Shown: positions 1 to 9,110 of the stretch, one piece after another
Numbering within the stretch: position 1 is the stretch's first letter
How the letters are laid out: every line of letters begins with the position of its first letter
Source: Alkalihalobacterium chitinilyticum
Lineage (GTDB): Bacteria; Bacillota; Bacilli; Bacillales; Bacillaceae_F
NCBI RefSeq assembly: GCF_029028005.1
Contig: NZ_JAOTPO010000014.1
Location: forward strand, 80,184-144,183
Length of the DNA stretch: 64,000 nt
Direction of reading: 5' to 3'
The notes under the pieces: model-generated
Told to the model about the DNA's origin: nothing
What the model saw: the letters and a program-made list of their open reading frames with translations, nothing else
Database searches by the model: none
Position numbers and translations under genes: made by a program

Positions 1-452
1 TTGCTGTTATCGCATTCCTTGGAGCTGGGTTAGTAAATATCATATTTGCTGTAGCTATTTTTACCATTCCAATATTTATACGAATTGTTCGTGGAAGTAC
101 TTTAGCACTTAAAGAAATGACGTATGTTGAAGCAGCTAAATCAATTGGTGTTAAAGATCGAATAATTATTTTAAGACATATCTTCCCGGGTACATTATCT
201 GTCGTTATGGTTTTCTTAACGATGAGGATAGGTGTAGCGATATTAATAGGAGCAGCATTAAGCTTTCTCGGTTTAGGAGGGGACATTACAGCACCTGAAT
301 GGGGATCCATGTTAAGTGCAGCCAAAGATAATAGTGGAAATCTGTTTCATCCTACCTTTTTTCCAGGGCTGGCTATTGTGATTACAGTGTTAAGTTTTAA
401 TATTTTAGGAGATGGATTGCGAGATGCCCTTGACCCGAAGTTAAAAGAATAG
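1..452 (+). CDS. Peptide ABC transporter permease (OppC/DppC type), 5'-truncated
   Basis: C-terminal part of an inner-membrane permease of a dipeptide/oligopeptide importer. The reading frame is open from base 3, so the gene begins before the window. The visible part has hydrophobic segments and the coupling-helix EAA-type sequence (YVEAAKSIGVKDR then ILRHIFPG) that docks on the ATPase subunits, and it ends with the DGLRDALDPKLK tail typical of DppC/OppC. Its TAG stop overlaps the AGGAGG ribosome site of the next gene, so it is co-transcribed with the two ATPases. Substrate cannot be read from the permease; the downstream cyanophycinase and isoaspartyl dipeptidase suggest beta-aspartyl dipeptides (inference). 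Confidence 0.93.
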   Translation, partial: AVIAFLGAGLVNIIFAVAIFTIPIFIRIVRGSTLALKEMTYVEAAKSIGVKDRIIILRHIFPGTLSVVMVFLTMRIGVAILIGAALSFLGLGGDITAPEWGSMLSAAKDNSGNLFHPTFFPGLAIVITVLSFNILGDGLRDALDPKLKE

Positions 453-467
453 GAGGATGACGACAAC

Positions 468-1454
468 ATGACTAAGAAAGTGTTAGAAGTTAACGAATTA
501 AAAGTTAATTTTAAAAGTGATGGTAAGGAAATAACGGTAGTCAACGGTATTTCCTTTCATATTAACGAAGGTGAAACGCTTGGGGTAGTAGGTGAGTCTG
601 GTTGTGGGAAAAGTGTAACTTCTCTATCGATTATGAGATTAATTCCTTCCCCGCCAGGAAAAATTGCAGGCGGGGAAATAAAGTATAACGGAAAAGACTT
701 ATTGAAATTAAAAGAACGAGACATGAGGCGTATTCGTGGAAATGACATTTCAATGATTTTCCAAGAACCGATGACATCGCTCAACCCTGTTTTTACGATT
801 GGAAAACAATTAGATGAGGTGCTTCTGCTGCATCGGGAAATCACAAAGCGAGAAGCGAAAGAGCATTCGATTAGTATGCTGAAGTTAGTCGGGATCCCAA
901 GAGCTGAACAAATATATGACAGCTATCCTTATCAACTGTCTGGTGGTATGAGACAAAGGGTCATGATTGCAATGGGACTTGCATGTGAGCCGCAACTACT
1001 AATTGCGGATGAACCGACAACTGCATTGGATGTGACGATTCAAGCACAAATCCTTGATTTAATGCGAGGGTTAAAAGAAAAAACAAACACGTCTATCATG
1101 TTCATTACACATGACTTAGGTGTTGTCGCGGAAATGTGTGAGCGAGTAATTGTTATGTATGCAGGTGAAATTGTAGAGCAAGCAGATGTAGATACGATAT
1201 TTAATGATCCTAAGCATCCTTATACGATAGGTTTGCTTGGTTCCATACCAAACATTCATGAGAAACGGGACCGACTCTATTCGATTGCTGGTCAAGTACC
1301 ACCGGCAGGCACAATTACAACAGGTTGTCGCTTTGCAGACCGTTGTGACAAAGTAATGGATCATTGCAGGGAACACGATCCTCAATTACTACAGCTGAAA
1401 GAAGGACATTCATGTCGATGTTTTCTTTATCAAGATAGGAGTGTTGAAGTATGA
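468..1454 (+). CDS. Peptide ABC transporter ATP-binding protein (OppD/DppD)
   Basis: Cytoplasmic ATPase of the importer, 328 aa, normal length for DppD. Walker A GESGCGKS lies near residue 43, the signature LSGGMRQRVMIAMGL near 160, Walker B LLIADEPTTALD near 180, and the switch His in FITHDLGVV. The C-terminal cysteine cluster (GCRFADRCDKVMDHC) is the oligopeptide-transporter C-terminal extension, often an Fe-S site. The ATG follows AGGAGG with about 11 nt spacing. The end overlaps the next ATPase start by 4 nt (ATGA), indicating translational coupling. It pairs with the following gene as a heterodimer. Confidence 0.95.
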   Translation: MTKKVLEVNELKVNFKSDGKEITVVNGISFHINEGETLGVVGESGCGKSVTSLSIMRLIPSPPGKIAGGEIKYNGKDLLKLKERDMRRIRGNDISMIFQEPMTSLNPVFTIGKQLDEVLLLHREITKREAKEHSISMLKLVGIPRAEQIYDSYPYQLSGGMRQRVMIAMGLACEPQLLIADEPTTALDVTIQAQILDLMRGLKEKTNTSIMFITHDLGVVAEMCERVIVMYAGEIVEQADVDTIFNDPKHPYTIGLLGSIPNIHEKRDRLYSIAGQVPPAGTITTGCRFADRCDKVMDHCREHDPQLLQLKEGHSCRCFLYQDRSVEV

Positions 1455-2479
1455 CAGCTACATTACTTGAAGTTAAAGATTTAAAAATTTATTTCCCTAT
1501 AAAAAAAGGATTAATAAAGAAAACAACATCCTATGTCAAAGCTGTCGATCAGGTATCGTTTTCCGTTCGTGAAGGTGAAACACTTGGCTTAGTAGGAGAA
1601 TCAGGCTGTGGTAAATCGACCACAGGAAGAGGAATTACTCAGTTGGTAAAACCGACAGCTGGAAGCATAATGTTTGATAACTGTGATTTGAATGATTTAT
1701 CCGTTAAAGAGATGCGCAGAAAGCGAAAAGAGCTTCAGATGGTTTTTCAGGATCCTTATGCTTCTTTAAACCCTAGATTAACAGTTGAGAATATTTTAGC
1801 TGAACCGTTAAAAGCCCATGGGATAAAAGATCGAAATAAAAGAAAAAAAATGATAGAAGAGATCATGGAAGTCTGCGGGTTGAACAAGGCTTTTATCAAC
1901 CGCTATGCACATGAGTTTTCGGGTGGTCAACGTCAAAGAATTGGAATAGCCCGAGCCTTAATATTAAAGCCGAAGATGATTATCGCAGATGAACCTGTTG
2001 CAGCATTGGATGTTTCAATCCAGGCACAAATTTTAAATTTATTAAAAGATTTACAAGAAGAGTTTAAATTAACTTATCTTTTTATTTCTCATGACCTAAG
2101 TGTAGTTCGTCATCTATGTAACCGAGTGGCTGTTATGTATTTAGGAAGGATTGTAGAAATCGGGGAAACCGATAAAATTTACGACAACCCGCTACATCCA
2201 TATACAGAGACCTTATTATCAGCCATTCCTATTTCTAACCCACGTGAAAAGAAAGAGCGAATTATTTTACAAGGCGATGTCCCGTCTCCTGTAGATCCAC
2301 CGGCAGGATGTGCCTTTGTTGGCAGGTGTCCAAAAGTGATGGATCGTTGTCATGAACAACGGCCAGAATTAAAGGAAATAGAAGGTGGACACCATGTTGC
2401 TTGTCATTTGTATGAAAATGAAGGCTTACAATTGGAGGAGAGTAAAGATGAGAATAGCGTTTATCAAAATATCGGCTAA
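1451..2479 (+). CDS. Peptide ABC transporter ATP-binding protein (OppF/DppF)
   Basis: Second ATPase of the importer, 342 aa. Visible motifs: Walker A GESGCGKST, signature FSGGQRQRIGIARAL, Walker B MIIADEPVAALDVS, switch His in FISHDLSVV, and the C-terminal CAFVGRCPKVMDRC cysteine motif. It starts inside the previous gene (ATGA overlap), and its last 32 nt overlap the start of the secreted cyanophycinase, so all belong to one tight operon. The C-terminal tail (about 30 residues after the Cys motif) is acidic and variable. Confidence 0.95.
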   Translation: MTATLLEVKDLKIYFPIKKGLIKKTTSYVKAVDQVSFSVREGETLGLVGESGCGKSTTGRGITQLVKPTAGSIMFDNCDLNDLSVKEMRRKRKELQMVFQDPYASLNPRLTVENILAEPLKAHGIKDRNKRKKMIEEIMEVCGLNKAFINRYAHEFSGGQRQRIGIARALILKPKMIIADEPVAALDVSIQAQILNLLKDLQEEFKLTYLFISHDLSVVRHLCNRVAVMYLGRIVEIGETDKIYDNPLHPYTETLLSAIPISNPREKKERIILQGDVPSPVDPPAGCAFVGRCPKVMDRCHEQRPELKEIEGGHHVACHLYENEGLQLEESKDENSVYQNIG

Positions 2480-5171
2480 AGTATTGGTACTTGTAGCTGT
2501 GTTAGGTCTACTCGCACCTGCTAGCTTTCTAGCGAATGAAAAAGAGAAAAAGAGTTCTATGCCAGATCATGTACATCAGGTCACACTTCAATCTTTATCC
2601 ATACAAGGGGCTGAACTCGATCCTCCCTTTTCAAAAGAAATATTAAACTATAAAGCAACGGTAAGTAATCAAGACCAAATTAATTTAAATATAGAAGCAA
2701 CAGCTAAAAATGCTAAGGTTTCTATTAATGGTAAAAAAGTCAATGCGAATAGAGCTGTGGAGGTAGAAATACCTAATCAGACAAACACAATTGATATTGA
2801 AGTAGCAACTCCACATGGAATAAAACAAACGTATACGGTTGTTGTTCAAAAAGAGAACGAATATAAATTACAGGACGTTAAACTGATCCAAACAGGTGAA
2901 GGTTCATCCATTCATCATTATCAATTAGGTTTTTTCCCGGCACGAAACATGGACGGTGTAGAAGCTTACTTACTGTTCTATTCGAAAGAAGCCTATATGG
3001 ATGTTTGGAATTATGTTCGTCATTTATCGACTGCTGAGATTGAAGCTCATTTAACTTCCAACACAAGTAGTGAACAGAAAAATAAAATCTATAAAATTAG
3101 TAATTTAAGTTATGCAGATGGAGTCGGAAATACGTTTCGAGAAGGGCAACTTGATATTATGACCGGAAAGTCGCTAGAAGTAGGTGAGTATGTCGCGTAT
3201 GCAGCAACTTTAGGAGCAAATGGGGTTTTAGGAATGTCAGAAGCAGATCGGAAAATTGAAATCATGCCATTTCCTGTGAATGTCCAAGTTAGCGGGGAAG
3301 GTACAGTGATTGAGAATTATGCGGTAACATTCAATCATCCACAAGACAATCGAGTAACAGATTACTTTATTTTTTATTCAGAAGATGGGTTAACACGCTT
3401 AGTCGAACCGAAACTTGAAGCGAAAACTAAAGACCATTTAAAAGAGTTGGTCAATCAGGGAAGAGGCAAGCTTGTATCAAGAGAAGAGGTTGGTAGCAGT
3501 GCCGTTAACTTTAAGGACAACCAACTAACGATTGACGGAAAATCACTAGGTACTGGACTATATTACGCTTATGTATTGGCCGTTGGCGAAGCGCAAAACT
3601 TTGGTATAGCCAAGTCACTTCAAATGATAAATACTAATCCAATGCAAAATCCATTAGGTACCATTGGTGATGGAAAAGGAACTTTAATTCCAGCTGGTGG
3701 TTCAACAAGTAATGTGAGCGCTTACTTCGAAGCCATTAGATTAGCAGCTTCAGCAGATAAACCGAAAATTGCTATTTTTAATAGTTCAAGAGACTCTGTC
3801 GATGTGGCATATGATCACTTTCATTTAGATGACCCGCCGTACAAGTCATTAAAGAAAGAATTTGAAAACTGGGGGTTTGAGCCTGTTTATATCCCACTGG
3901 CTATTGATACGTATGAGTTTATTGCCCATGACCCTTACTTTGTGAACTTAGTAAAAAGCAGTCATGCTGTTATGCTGCAAGGTGGAGATCAAGTAAAACA
4001 TGCGAGATCTTTGCTAAATGATGATGGTTCCCCATCACCTTTATTAGAAGCAATTAAATATGTGTATGAAAATGGCGGGGTCGTAGCAGGGACAAGTGCA
4101 GGTGCTCATGTAATGAGTCAACCGATGTTTGGTGTAGGAGACAGCTTGACTTCGTTTACCATTAATCAAACAGAAGAAAAAACGTTAAATGATGTTCCGT
4201 TAACAGGTTTTTTAAACCCGACAACCGCCGGAAACAACATATTTATGCCTGGCATTGGCCTAGCAGAAGATATTCTGTTTGATACTCATTTTGATGCCCG
4301 TGGACGATTAGGACGCCTTTTAGTAGGGATGAGAGATACTGGTCATACATTGGGAATCGGGTTAGATGAAGGAACAGGTCTGCAAATGAAAGGAAATATC
4401 GGTGAAGTTGTTGGACTAAATGGTGTATTTATTTTAGACCGCTCAGCTGCTACTGTTAATGGTCCAGGTGTTAAGCCAGGATTTGAAACGACAGGAATTC
4501 GCGTACACTATTTAACTTCCGGAGACCAGTATAACTTTAGTACAAAGGAAGTTATTCCAGCTGAAGATAAAAGGGTTGTAAATTCAGCTGAGAGTGACAC
4601 GTATAGTAGTCAAAATTTGTTCGGTGGAAATTATGAGACGACAAAGTCGCTTATTGCTTTTGCGAATAGTTTACAAGAAGAGTTCGTTACAGAAATCAAC
4701 CACCAGCCAAACTACCAGCTAACGTGGTCAAGAGATGAGCTTACTAAGAACTACACGAGTGGTGAAAGTTTTACAACAAGAGATTTAAGAGCCTACCAGA
4801 AACCAACCATTATGAATATGATCCTAGATTTAATTCCTCGTAATGATCAAGTAGAACCAAAGCCAGTTTCTATTGAAAGTGTGAAAACATATTCGTATAA
4901 CGATACGTTCTTTATTCAATTTACAGGACCAATTGACCCTGCATCAGTTACGAAAGAAACGATTGATCTAAAGGGGCTTACTCACGTTTCTTGGTCACCT
5001 GATTACTTACCCGAAAGCTTGGAAATTGAAGTTAGAGCAACAGAAGATATACAAATTGGTTACGAGATTACCATCCAAAACTTGAATGATATAAACGGAA
5101 ATACATTACCTGCCGAGACGTGGAGAAAAGTAAATGATGTAAATACAGATTGGGAGAAAGTATCGCAGTAG
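2448..5171 (+). CDS. Secreted cyanophycinase (peptidase S51) with cadherin-like N-terminal domain
   Basis: Predicted extracellular serine peptidase that cuts cyanophycin (multi-L-arginyl-poly-aspartate) to beta-Asp-Arg dipeptides. I start it at ATG 2448 behind TTGGAGGAG, which gives a clear signal peptide (MRIAFIKISAKVLVLVAVLG); the longer frame from 2385 would hide it. Residues about 44-135 look like a cadherin-like beta-sandwich. A second region, about 140-400, has two similar segments of unknown fold. The S51 domain begins near residue 405 (GKGTLIPAGGST), with LQGGDQ near 510, nucleophile Ser550 in GTSAGAH, and HFDARGRLGRL near 614. A C-terminal Ig-like segment follows. 907 aa is far longer than cytoplasmic cyanophycinases. 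Transporter genes upstream and a dipeptidase downstream fit uptake and cleavage of the products. Exact substrate is inferred. Confidence 0.85.
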   Translation: MRIAFIKISAKVLVLVAVLGLLAPASFLANEKEKKSSMPDHVHQVTLQSLSIQGAELDPPFSKEILNYKATVSNQDQINLNIEATAKNAKVSINGKKVNANRAVEVEIPNQTNTIDIEVATPHGIKQTYTVVVQKENEYKLQDVKLIQTGEGSSIHHYQLGFFPARNMDGVEAYLLFYSKEAYMDVWNYVRHLSTAEIEAHLTSNTSSEQKNKIYKISNLSYADGVGNTFREGQLDIMTGKSLEVGEYVAYAATLGANGVLGMSEADRKIEIMPFPVNVQVSGEGTVIENYAVTFNHPQDNRVTDYFIFYSEDGLTRLVEPKLEAKTKDHLKELVNQGRGKLVSREEVGSSAVNFKDNQLTIDGKSLGTGLYYAYVLAVGEAQNFGIAKSLQMINTNPMQNPLGTIGDGKGTLIPAGGSTSNVSAYFEAIRLAASADKPKIAIFNSSRDSVDVAYDHFHLDDPPYKSLKKEFENWGFEPVYIPLAIDTYEFIAHDPYFVNLVKSSHAVMLQGGDQVKHARSLLNDDGSPSPLLEAIKYVYENGGVVAGTSAGAHVMSQPMFGVGDSLTSFTINQTEEKTLNDVPLTGFLNPTTAGNNIFMPGIGLAEDILFDTHFDARGRLGRLLVGMRDTGHTLGIGLDEGTGLQMKGNIGEVVGLNGVFILDRSAATVNGPGVKPGFETTGIRVHYLTSGDQYNFSTKEVIPAEDKRVVNSAESDTYSSQNLFGGNYETTKSLIAFANSLQEEFVTEINHQPNYQLTWSRDELTKNYTSGESFTTRDLRAYQKPTIMNMILDLIPRNDQVEPKPVSIESVKTYSYNDTFFIQFTGPIDPASVTKETIDLKGLTHVSWSPDYLPESLEIEVRATEDIQIGYEITIQNLNDINGNTLPAETWRKVNDVNTDWEKVSQ

Positions 5172-5210
5172 AGTCTATTAGATAGTATTGGATAAAAGGT
5201 GGATTAAATA

Positions 5211-6379
5211 ATGATTAAATTGATTAAGAACGCTGAGGTTTACACCCCTGAATATCTTGGAAAAAAGGATGTCTTAATTGTAGATCGTAAAATTGGAGCG
5301 ATAGAAGACAATATCGCAGTGATGGTTTACCTTCTGTTGAGGTTTTAGACGGTAATGGTAAAGTAATGGTCCCTGGCTTTATAGATCATCATGTTCATAT
5401 TATCGGTGGGGGTGGCGAAGGAAGCTACCGGACGAGAACACCAGCGTTACAGTTGTCCGATGCACTGTTAGGTGGGATTACAACAGTTGTTGGAGTGATC
5501 GGAACAGATGGAACAACTAGAACGATGACAAGTCTGATAGCAAAGGCAAAAGCGTTAAAGGAAGAAGGGATTACTTGTTATGTTCACACTGGATCCTATC
5601 AGGTTCCTGTTAAAACATTAACAGGGAAAATTGAGGATGACCTTATTTTAATCGAAGAAGTCATAGGAGTAGGAGAAATTGCAATTTCAGACCACCGTTC
5701 TTCACAGCCAACGTGTGAAGAGTTAGCTAAAATTGCAGCAGCAGCTCGTGTAGGCGGCATGTTATCTGGTAAAGCAGGTATTGTAAATGTGCATATTGGT
5801 GATAGTTCTTCTAAACTATCTTTACTTCATGAAATTGTTGAAAACAAAGATATTCCGATTCGTCAGTTTATACCTACTCATATCAATCGAAACCGGCAAT
5901 TGTTTGAAGCTGGAATTCTTTATGCTAATCAAGGGGGGTATGTAGATTTAACGACTTCTAGTGTTCCACAATTTTTTGAACAAGGAGAAGTAAAGTGCAG
6001 TACAGGTTTAAAAGAAATGTTAAGTGCAGGTGTACCTGTTGAAAGGATTACATTTACTTCAGATGGTCAAGCGAGCCTCCCTGAGTTCGATGAAGACGGC
6101 CTGCTGATTGGCCTGCAAATTGGGAAGGTAACCTCTCTTTATCAGGAAGTTAGGGATGCGATTATAAATGAAAGAGTGAAAGTGGAAGATGCCATAAAAG
6201 TAATTACTTCTAATCCAGCTGATATTCTCAAGCTAACGCAAAAAGGACACATTGAGGTTGGCCGCGATGCAGATCTAGTATTGTTGGATGAAGAAAGCTA
6301 TGAAATAAATTCGGTTATGGCATTAGGGCAGAAGATGTTGTGGGATCGAGACTTACTTGTAAAAGGAACTTTTGAGTGA
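5211..6379 (+). pseudogene. iadA: Isoaspartyl dipeptidase (IadA), interrupted by one frameshift
   Basis: Zinc amidohydrolase that splits beta-aspartyl dipeptides such as beta-Asp-Arg. The N-terminus is read from ATG 5211 (MIKLIKNAEVYTPEYLG...IGAIEDNIA). The rest (SDGLPSVEVLDGNGKVMVPG FIDHHVH...) is in another frame, and the switch falls at about 5316-5320. Restoring one base there (GCA-AGT-GAT instead of GCAGTGAT) gives a continuous protein of about 389 aa, the normal family length. Metal-site sequences are intact: HVHIIGGGGE, DHRSSQPT, NVHIGD, PTHINR and FTSDGQASLPEFDEDG. The internal ATG at 5366 would lose the first beta-sandwich strands and is an unlikely natural start. Either a recent knockout or a base-call error; everything after the break looks under selection. 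Confidence 0.85.
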
Positions 6380-6527
6380 AAAATTACTAATACAATAGTA
6401 CACAAAGATGTTTTATAGGTGTTGAATGAAAAAAATTAGAAAAAATATCATTCTACATTCTATAAGACTACAAGATAAAAGTTCATTATTATTCAAAATA
6501 TTATTATAATAAAGTAATAGTAGAAAC

Positions 6528-6564
6528 AAAGAAACACTGTTCTTAAATGGTTCAGTGTTTCTTT
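6528..6564 (+). terminator. Hairpin between iadA and the sigma-54 regulator
   Basis: Perfect 12-bp stem (AAAGAAACACTG / CAGTGTTTCTTT) with a 13-nt loop; the T run is inside the stem end. It probably ends the transporter/peptidase transcript, so the regulator downstream likely has its own promoter. Confidence 0.6.
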
Positions 6565-6633
6565 GTATAACGCAAACTTGAACCAAAAGTTTAAGCATTG
6601 TGTATGCTTTCATCAAAGGAGAGAGGTGAGGGA

Positions 6634-8712
6634 ATGGCCATTGAAACTAAAGAAATTACATTATTAGCTGGTTCGGAGGAAACGAGAAGGACTTTATCTG
6701 ACCAATTAAATGAAATCTTAGGAGATTTTATCCGAGTGAGAAGCTATGCAGTCGATGCTAACGAAGTAATCACGGTTCATAATCAGCTCGTAATTTTATC
6801 CTCTTACCTAATAGAAGAAGAATCAAAGCCTTATATCGGCGAAAACTGCTCGGTTCTCGTTGCACATCGTATCGTTAATTTCCAAAACATAGAAAAAATC
6901 TATTCAATCCCAAAGGGAGAAAAGGTGCTATATGTAAATGATTATCTAGAGACTGTGAATGAAGCTATCTCTTCATTTGAAAAATTAGGAATTGACCACT
7001 TGGATTTCATTCCATTTTATCCAGGGAAAAAACAGAAAGAACCGGTAAAGTTTGCAATTACACCTGGTGAATTAGACCTTGTCCCTTCTTTTGTTGAAGA
7101 GGTTATTAATATTGGACCGCGTCTGATTGATATTACGACGTTAATTACGATTTTAAATCGTCTAGGACTTCTTGAAGCGAGACAAGAACAAGTCTCTGGA
7201 AAGTACATAAAAACGATTACTCAATTAAGTAAAAAGTTAGGCAGTTTAAGTCAGGAAGCGACAATTAGGACCGAACACCTTAAAAAAGTGGTAAACGGGG
7301 TAAACGATGGTATTCTAGCCGTCGATTGTAATGGGAAAATAACTGTTTTTAATGAAATTTTAGAACGTTTCTTACGTATGCCTGTAAAAAAAGCCGTCAA
7401 TCGCGATATACAAGATGTTATTTCACATAAAGAATTAGTTCAGTTCATATTAAATGAGCAGGAAGAAGAAGATCGTTATTTTACAATTGAAGATCGGAGT
7501 GTAATTGTTCATCGGTTTACGATTGAAGCAGAGGAGACTGTTGTTGTTACTTTTAAAGATGCTGAAGAAACGGTTGAAATAGAAAAGAAGTTACGAAAAG
7601 AATTGTTAAAAAAGGGGTATTATGCAAAATATTCATTTAACGATATTATCGGACTTCATCCTAAATTACAAGAGGTCAAAAAAGTTGCAAATAAGCTTGC
7701 ACGGACGGATTTGACGATTTTAATTGAAGGAGAAAGTGGAACGGGCAAAGAGTTGTTTTCAAGCTCAATTCATAATGCTTCCCTCAGAAATAAAGGCCCC
7801 TTCTTAGCAGTGAATTTTAGTGCCCTTCCTGAAGACTTAGTAGAAAGTGAATTGTTTGGTTACGAAGAAGGGGCTTTTACTGGAGCAAAAAAGGGCGGCA
7901 GAAAAGGTCTTTTTGAACAAGCAAATGGTGGAACCATTTTTTTAGATGAAATAGGAGATATCAGCCTGAAAGTTCAAGCCCGATTATTACGAGTTCTTCA
8001 AGAAAAGGAATTGCTGCGTATTGGCGGAAATAAAATTATTCCGATTGACGTCCGTGTTATTGCGGCTACAAATAAAGATCTGTTAGCGCTCATTGAAGAA
8101 GGCAAATTTAGAGAGGACTTGTATCACCGGTTAAAAGTACTTTTCTTACATTTACCTGAGTTGCGAAAACGGAAAGAAGATATTGATTTGCTTGTTCAAG
8201 AATTTATAAATCAAAGTGGAAGATTTCATGTGAAAATAGAGCCGCAAGTTTTGTATAAGTTAAAAGAATATCAATGGTACGGTAATGTAAGAGAATTGAA
8301 AAATACGATTGATTATATGTTAGCAGTGTGTGAAGACGATATTATTCGTTTACATGATATTCCTGATGAGGGGTTTTTCCAACAAAAAAAAGCGCCCCAA
8401 TTAAACAAGGGCGAAGAGAGATATTCTGCCCCTATAAATGAACCAACAGTAGATCCTTATTTCCACTACGAGGATGAGCAAGAATTAACAACGCTACTAA
8501 AAATAATTGATCAACTGCAACAACAAGGAGAAAGTGTAAGTCGTAAGAAAATAGCTAGGGAAACTCAACTGCAAGCACAACCATTATCGGAACAACAAGT
8601 CCGATTAAGATTAAATAAATTAGAGCAACGAGGATATATCGAAAAAAGGAAAGGTAGATTAGGTACCCGCTTAACTAGATTAGGTCAAAAATATATACAA
8701 ACCGTGTATTAA
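6634..8712 (+). CDS. Sigma-54-dependent transcriptional activator with PAS domain and winged-helix C-terminus
   Basis: Bacterial enhancer-binding protein, 692 aa. ATG 6634 is chosen because AAAGGAGAGAGGTGAG sits just before it. Order: N-terminal sensory domain (about 1-130) of PrpR-like appearance, a linker with helices, a PAS-like domain (about 215-310), AAA+ domain with Walker A GESGTGKE near 366, the sigma-54 contact loop GAFTGA at 413-418, Walker B GGTIFLDEIGD, and sensor II GNVRELKN. The C-terminus (about 615-692) is not the usual Fis-type helix-turn-helix; RLRLNKLEQRGYIEKRKGRLGTRLT reads like a winged helix. It most likely controls the upstream peptide-import/cyanophycinase operon, whose promoter lies outside the window, so a -24/-12 element cannot be checked here. 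Confidence 0.88.
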   Translation: MAIETKEITLLAGSEETRRTLSDQLNEILGDFIRVRSYAVDANEVITVHNQLVILSSYLIEEESKPYIGENCSVLVAHRIVNFQNIEKIYSIPKGEKVLYVNDYLETVNEAISSFEKLGIDHLDFIPFYPGKKQKEPVKFAITPGELDLVPSFVEEVINIGPRLIDITTLITILNRLGLLEARQEQVSGKYIKTITQLSKKLGSLSQEATIRTEHLKKVVNGVNDGILAVDCNGKITVFNEILERFLRMPVKKAVNRDIQDVISHKELVQFILNEQEEEDRYFTIEDRSVIVHRFTIEAEETVVVTFKDAEETVEIEKKLRKELLKKGYYAKYSFNDIIGLHPKLQEVKKVANKLARTDLTILIEGESGTGKELFSSSIHNASLRNKGPFLAVNFSALPEDLVESELFGYEEGAFTGAKKGGRKGLFEQANGGTIFLDEIGDISLKVQARLLRVLQEKELLRIGGNKIIPIDVRVIAATNKDLLALIEEGKFREDLYHRLKVLFLHLPELRKRKEDIDLLVQEFINQSGRFHVKIEPQVLYKLKEYQWYGNVRELKNTIDYMLAVCEDDIIRLHDIPDEGFFQQKKAPQLNKGEERYSAPINEPTVDPYFHYEDEQELTTLLKIIDQLQQQGESVSRKKIARETQLQAQPLSEQQVRLRLNKLEQRGYIEKRKGRLGTRLTRLGQKYIQTVY

Positions 8713-8722
8713 CAGACGAATA

Positions 8723-8762
8723 AAACGAAGAGCTCGAACACTAAAATTCGAGCTCTTCGTTT
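8723..8762 (+). terminator. Rho-independent terminator of the sigma-54 regulator gene
   Basis: Perfect 16-bp stem (AAACGAAGAGCTCGAA and its complement) with an 8-nt loop, followed by TTGTATTTATTT. It begins 10 nt after the stop codon. Confidence 0.85.
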
Positions 8763-8780
8763 GTATTTATTTACTATTAT

Positions 8781-8861
8781 TTATGATGATTCTTCATTCG
8801 TTTCCTTTTTCGCTTCTTCTAACATTTCATTAATCGTTTCAATATACTCATACAAACTCAT
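8781..8861 (-). CDS. Candidate 26-residue acidic small protein
   Basis: Minus-strand ORF starting MSLYEYIETINEMLEEAKK and ending in NEESS. It has a strong ribosome site (GGGAGG, 7-8 nt before ATG) and an amphipathic, acidic helix-like sequence. It is too short for usual gene callers. No family recognised. The good Shine-Dalgarno and clean boundaries are the only support; there is no detected homology or promoter. Confidence 0.4.
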   Translation of the reverse strand: MSLYEYIETINEMLEEAKKETNEESS

Positions 8862-9110
8862 CTTGGTATTCCTCCCTTTAATAAATAACAAGAATTTTGT
8901 TTCAGTAATATTATTTCCAATTTTCTAATTATTAAACTAGTAAACTGTAAAAATAGGAAAATGAGATTACTAGCTTTTATTAGAATAGGCTAGAAGGAGC
9001 AGAAGTCAGTTAGACATTTCAATTTTATCTTATGTAAAAGTTGAGTAGATGTGAGATACTAAGGCAGTAAATTAAATTATTGGTATTTGTACTAACGAGG
9101 AGTGAACAGA

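Noticed and set aside
5366..6379. Isoaspartyl dipeptidase starting at ATG 5366
   Set aside because: It would lack the N-terminal beta strands and has no ribosome site; the missing part is present upstream in another frame from 5211.
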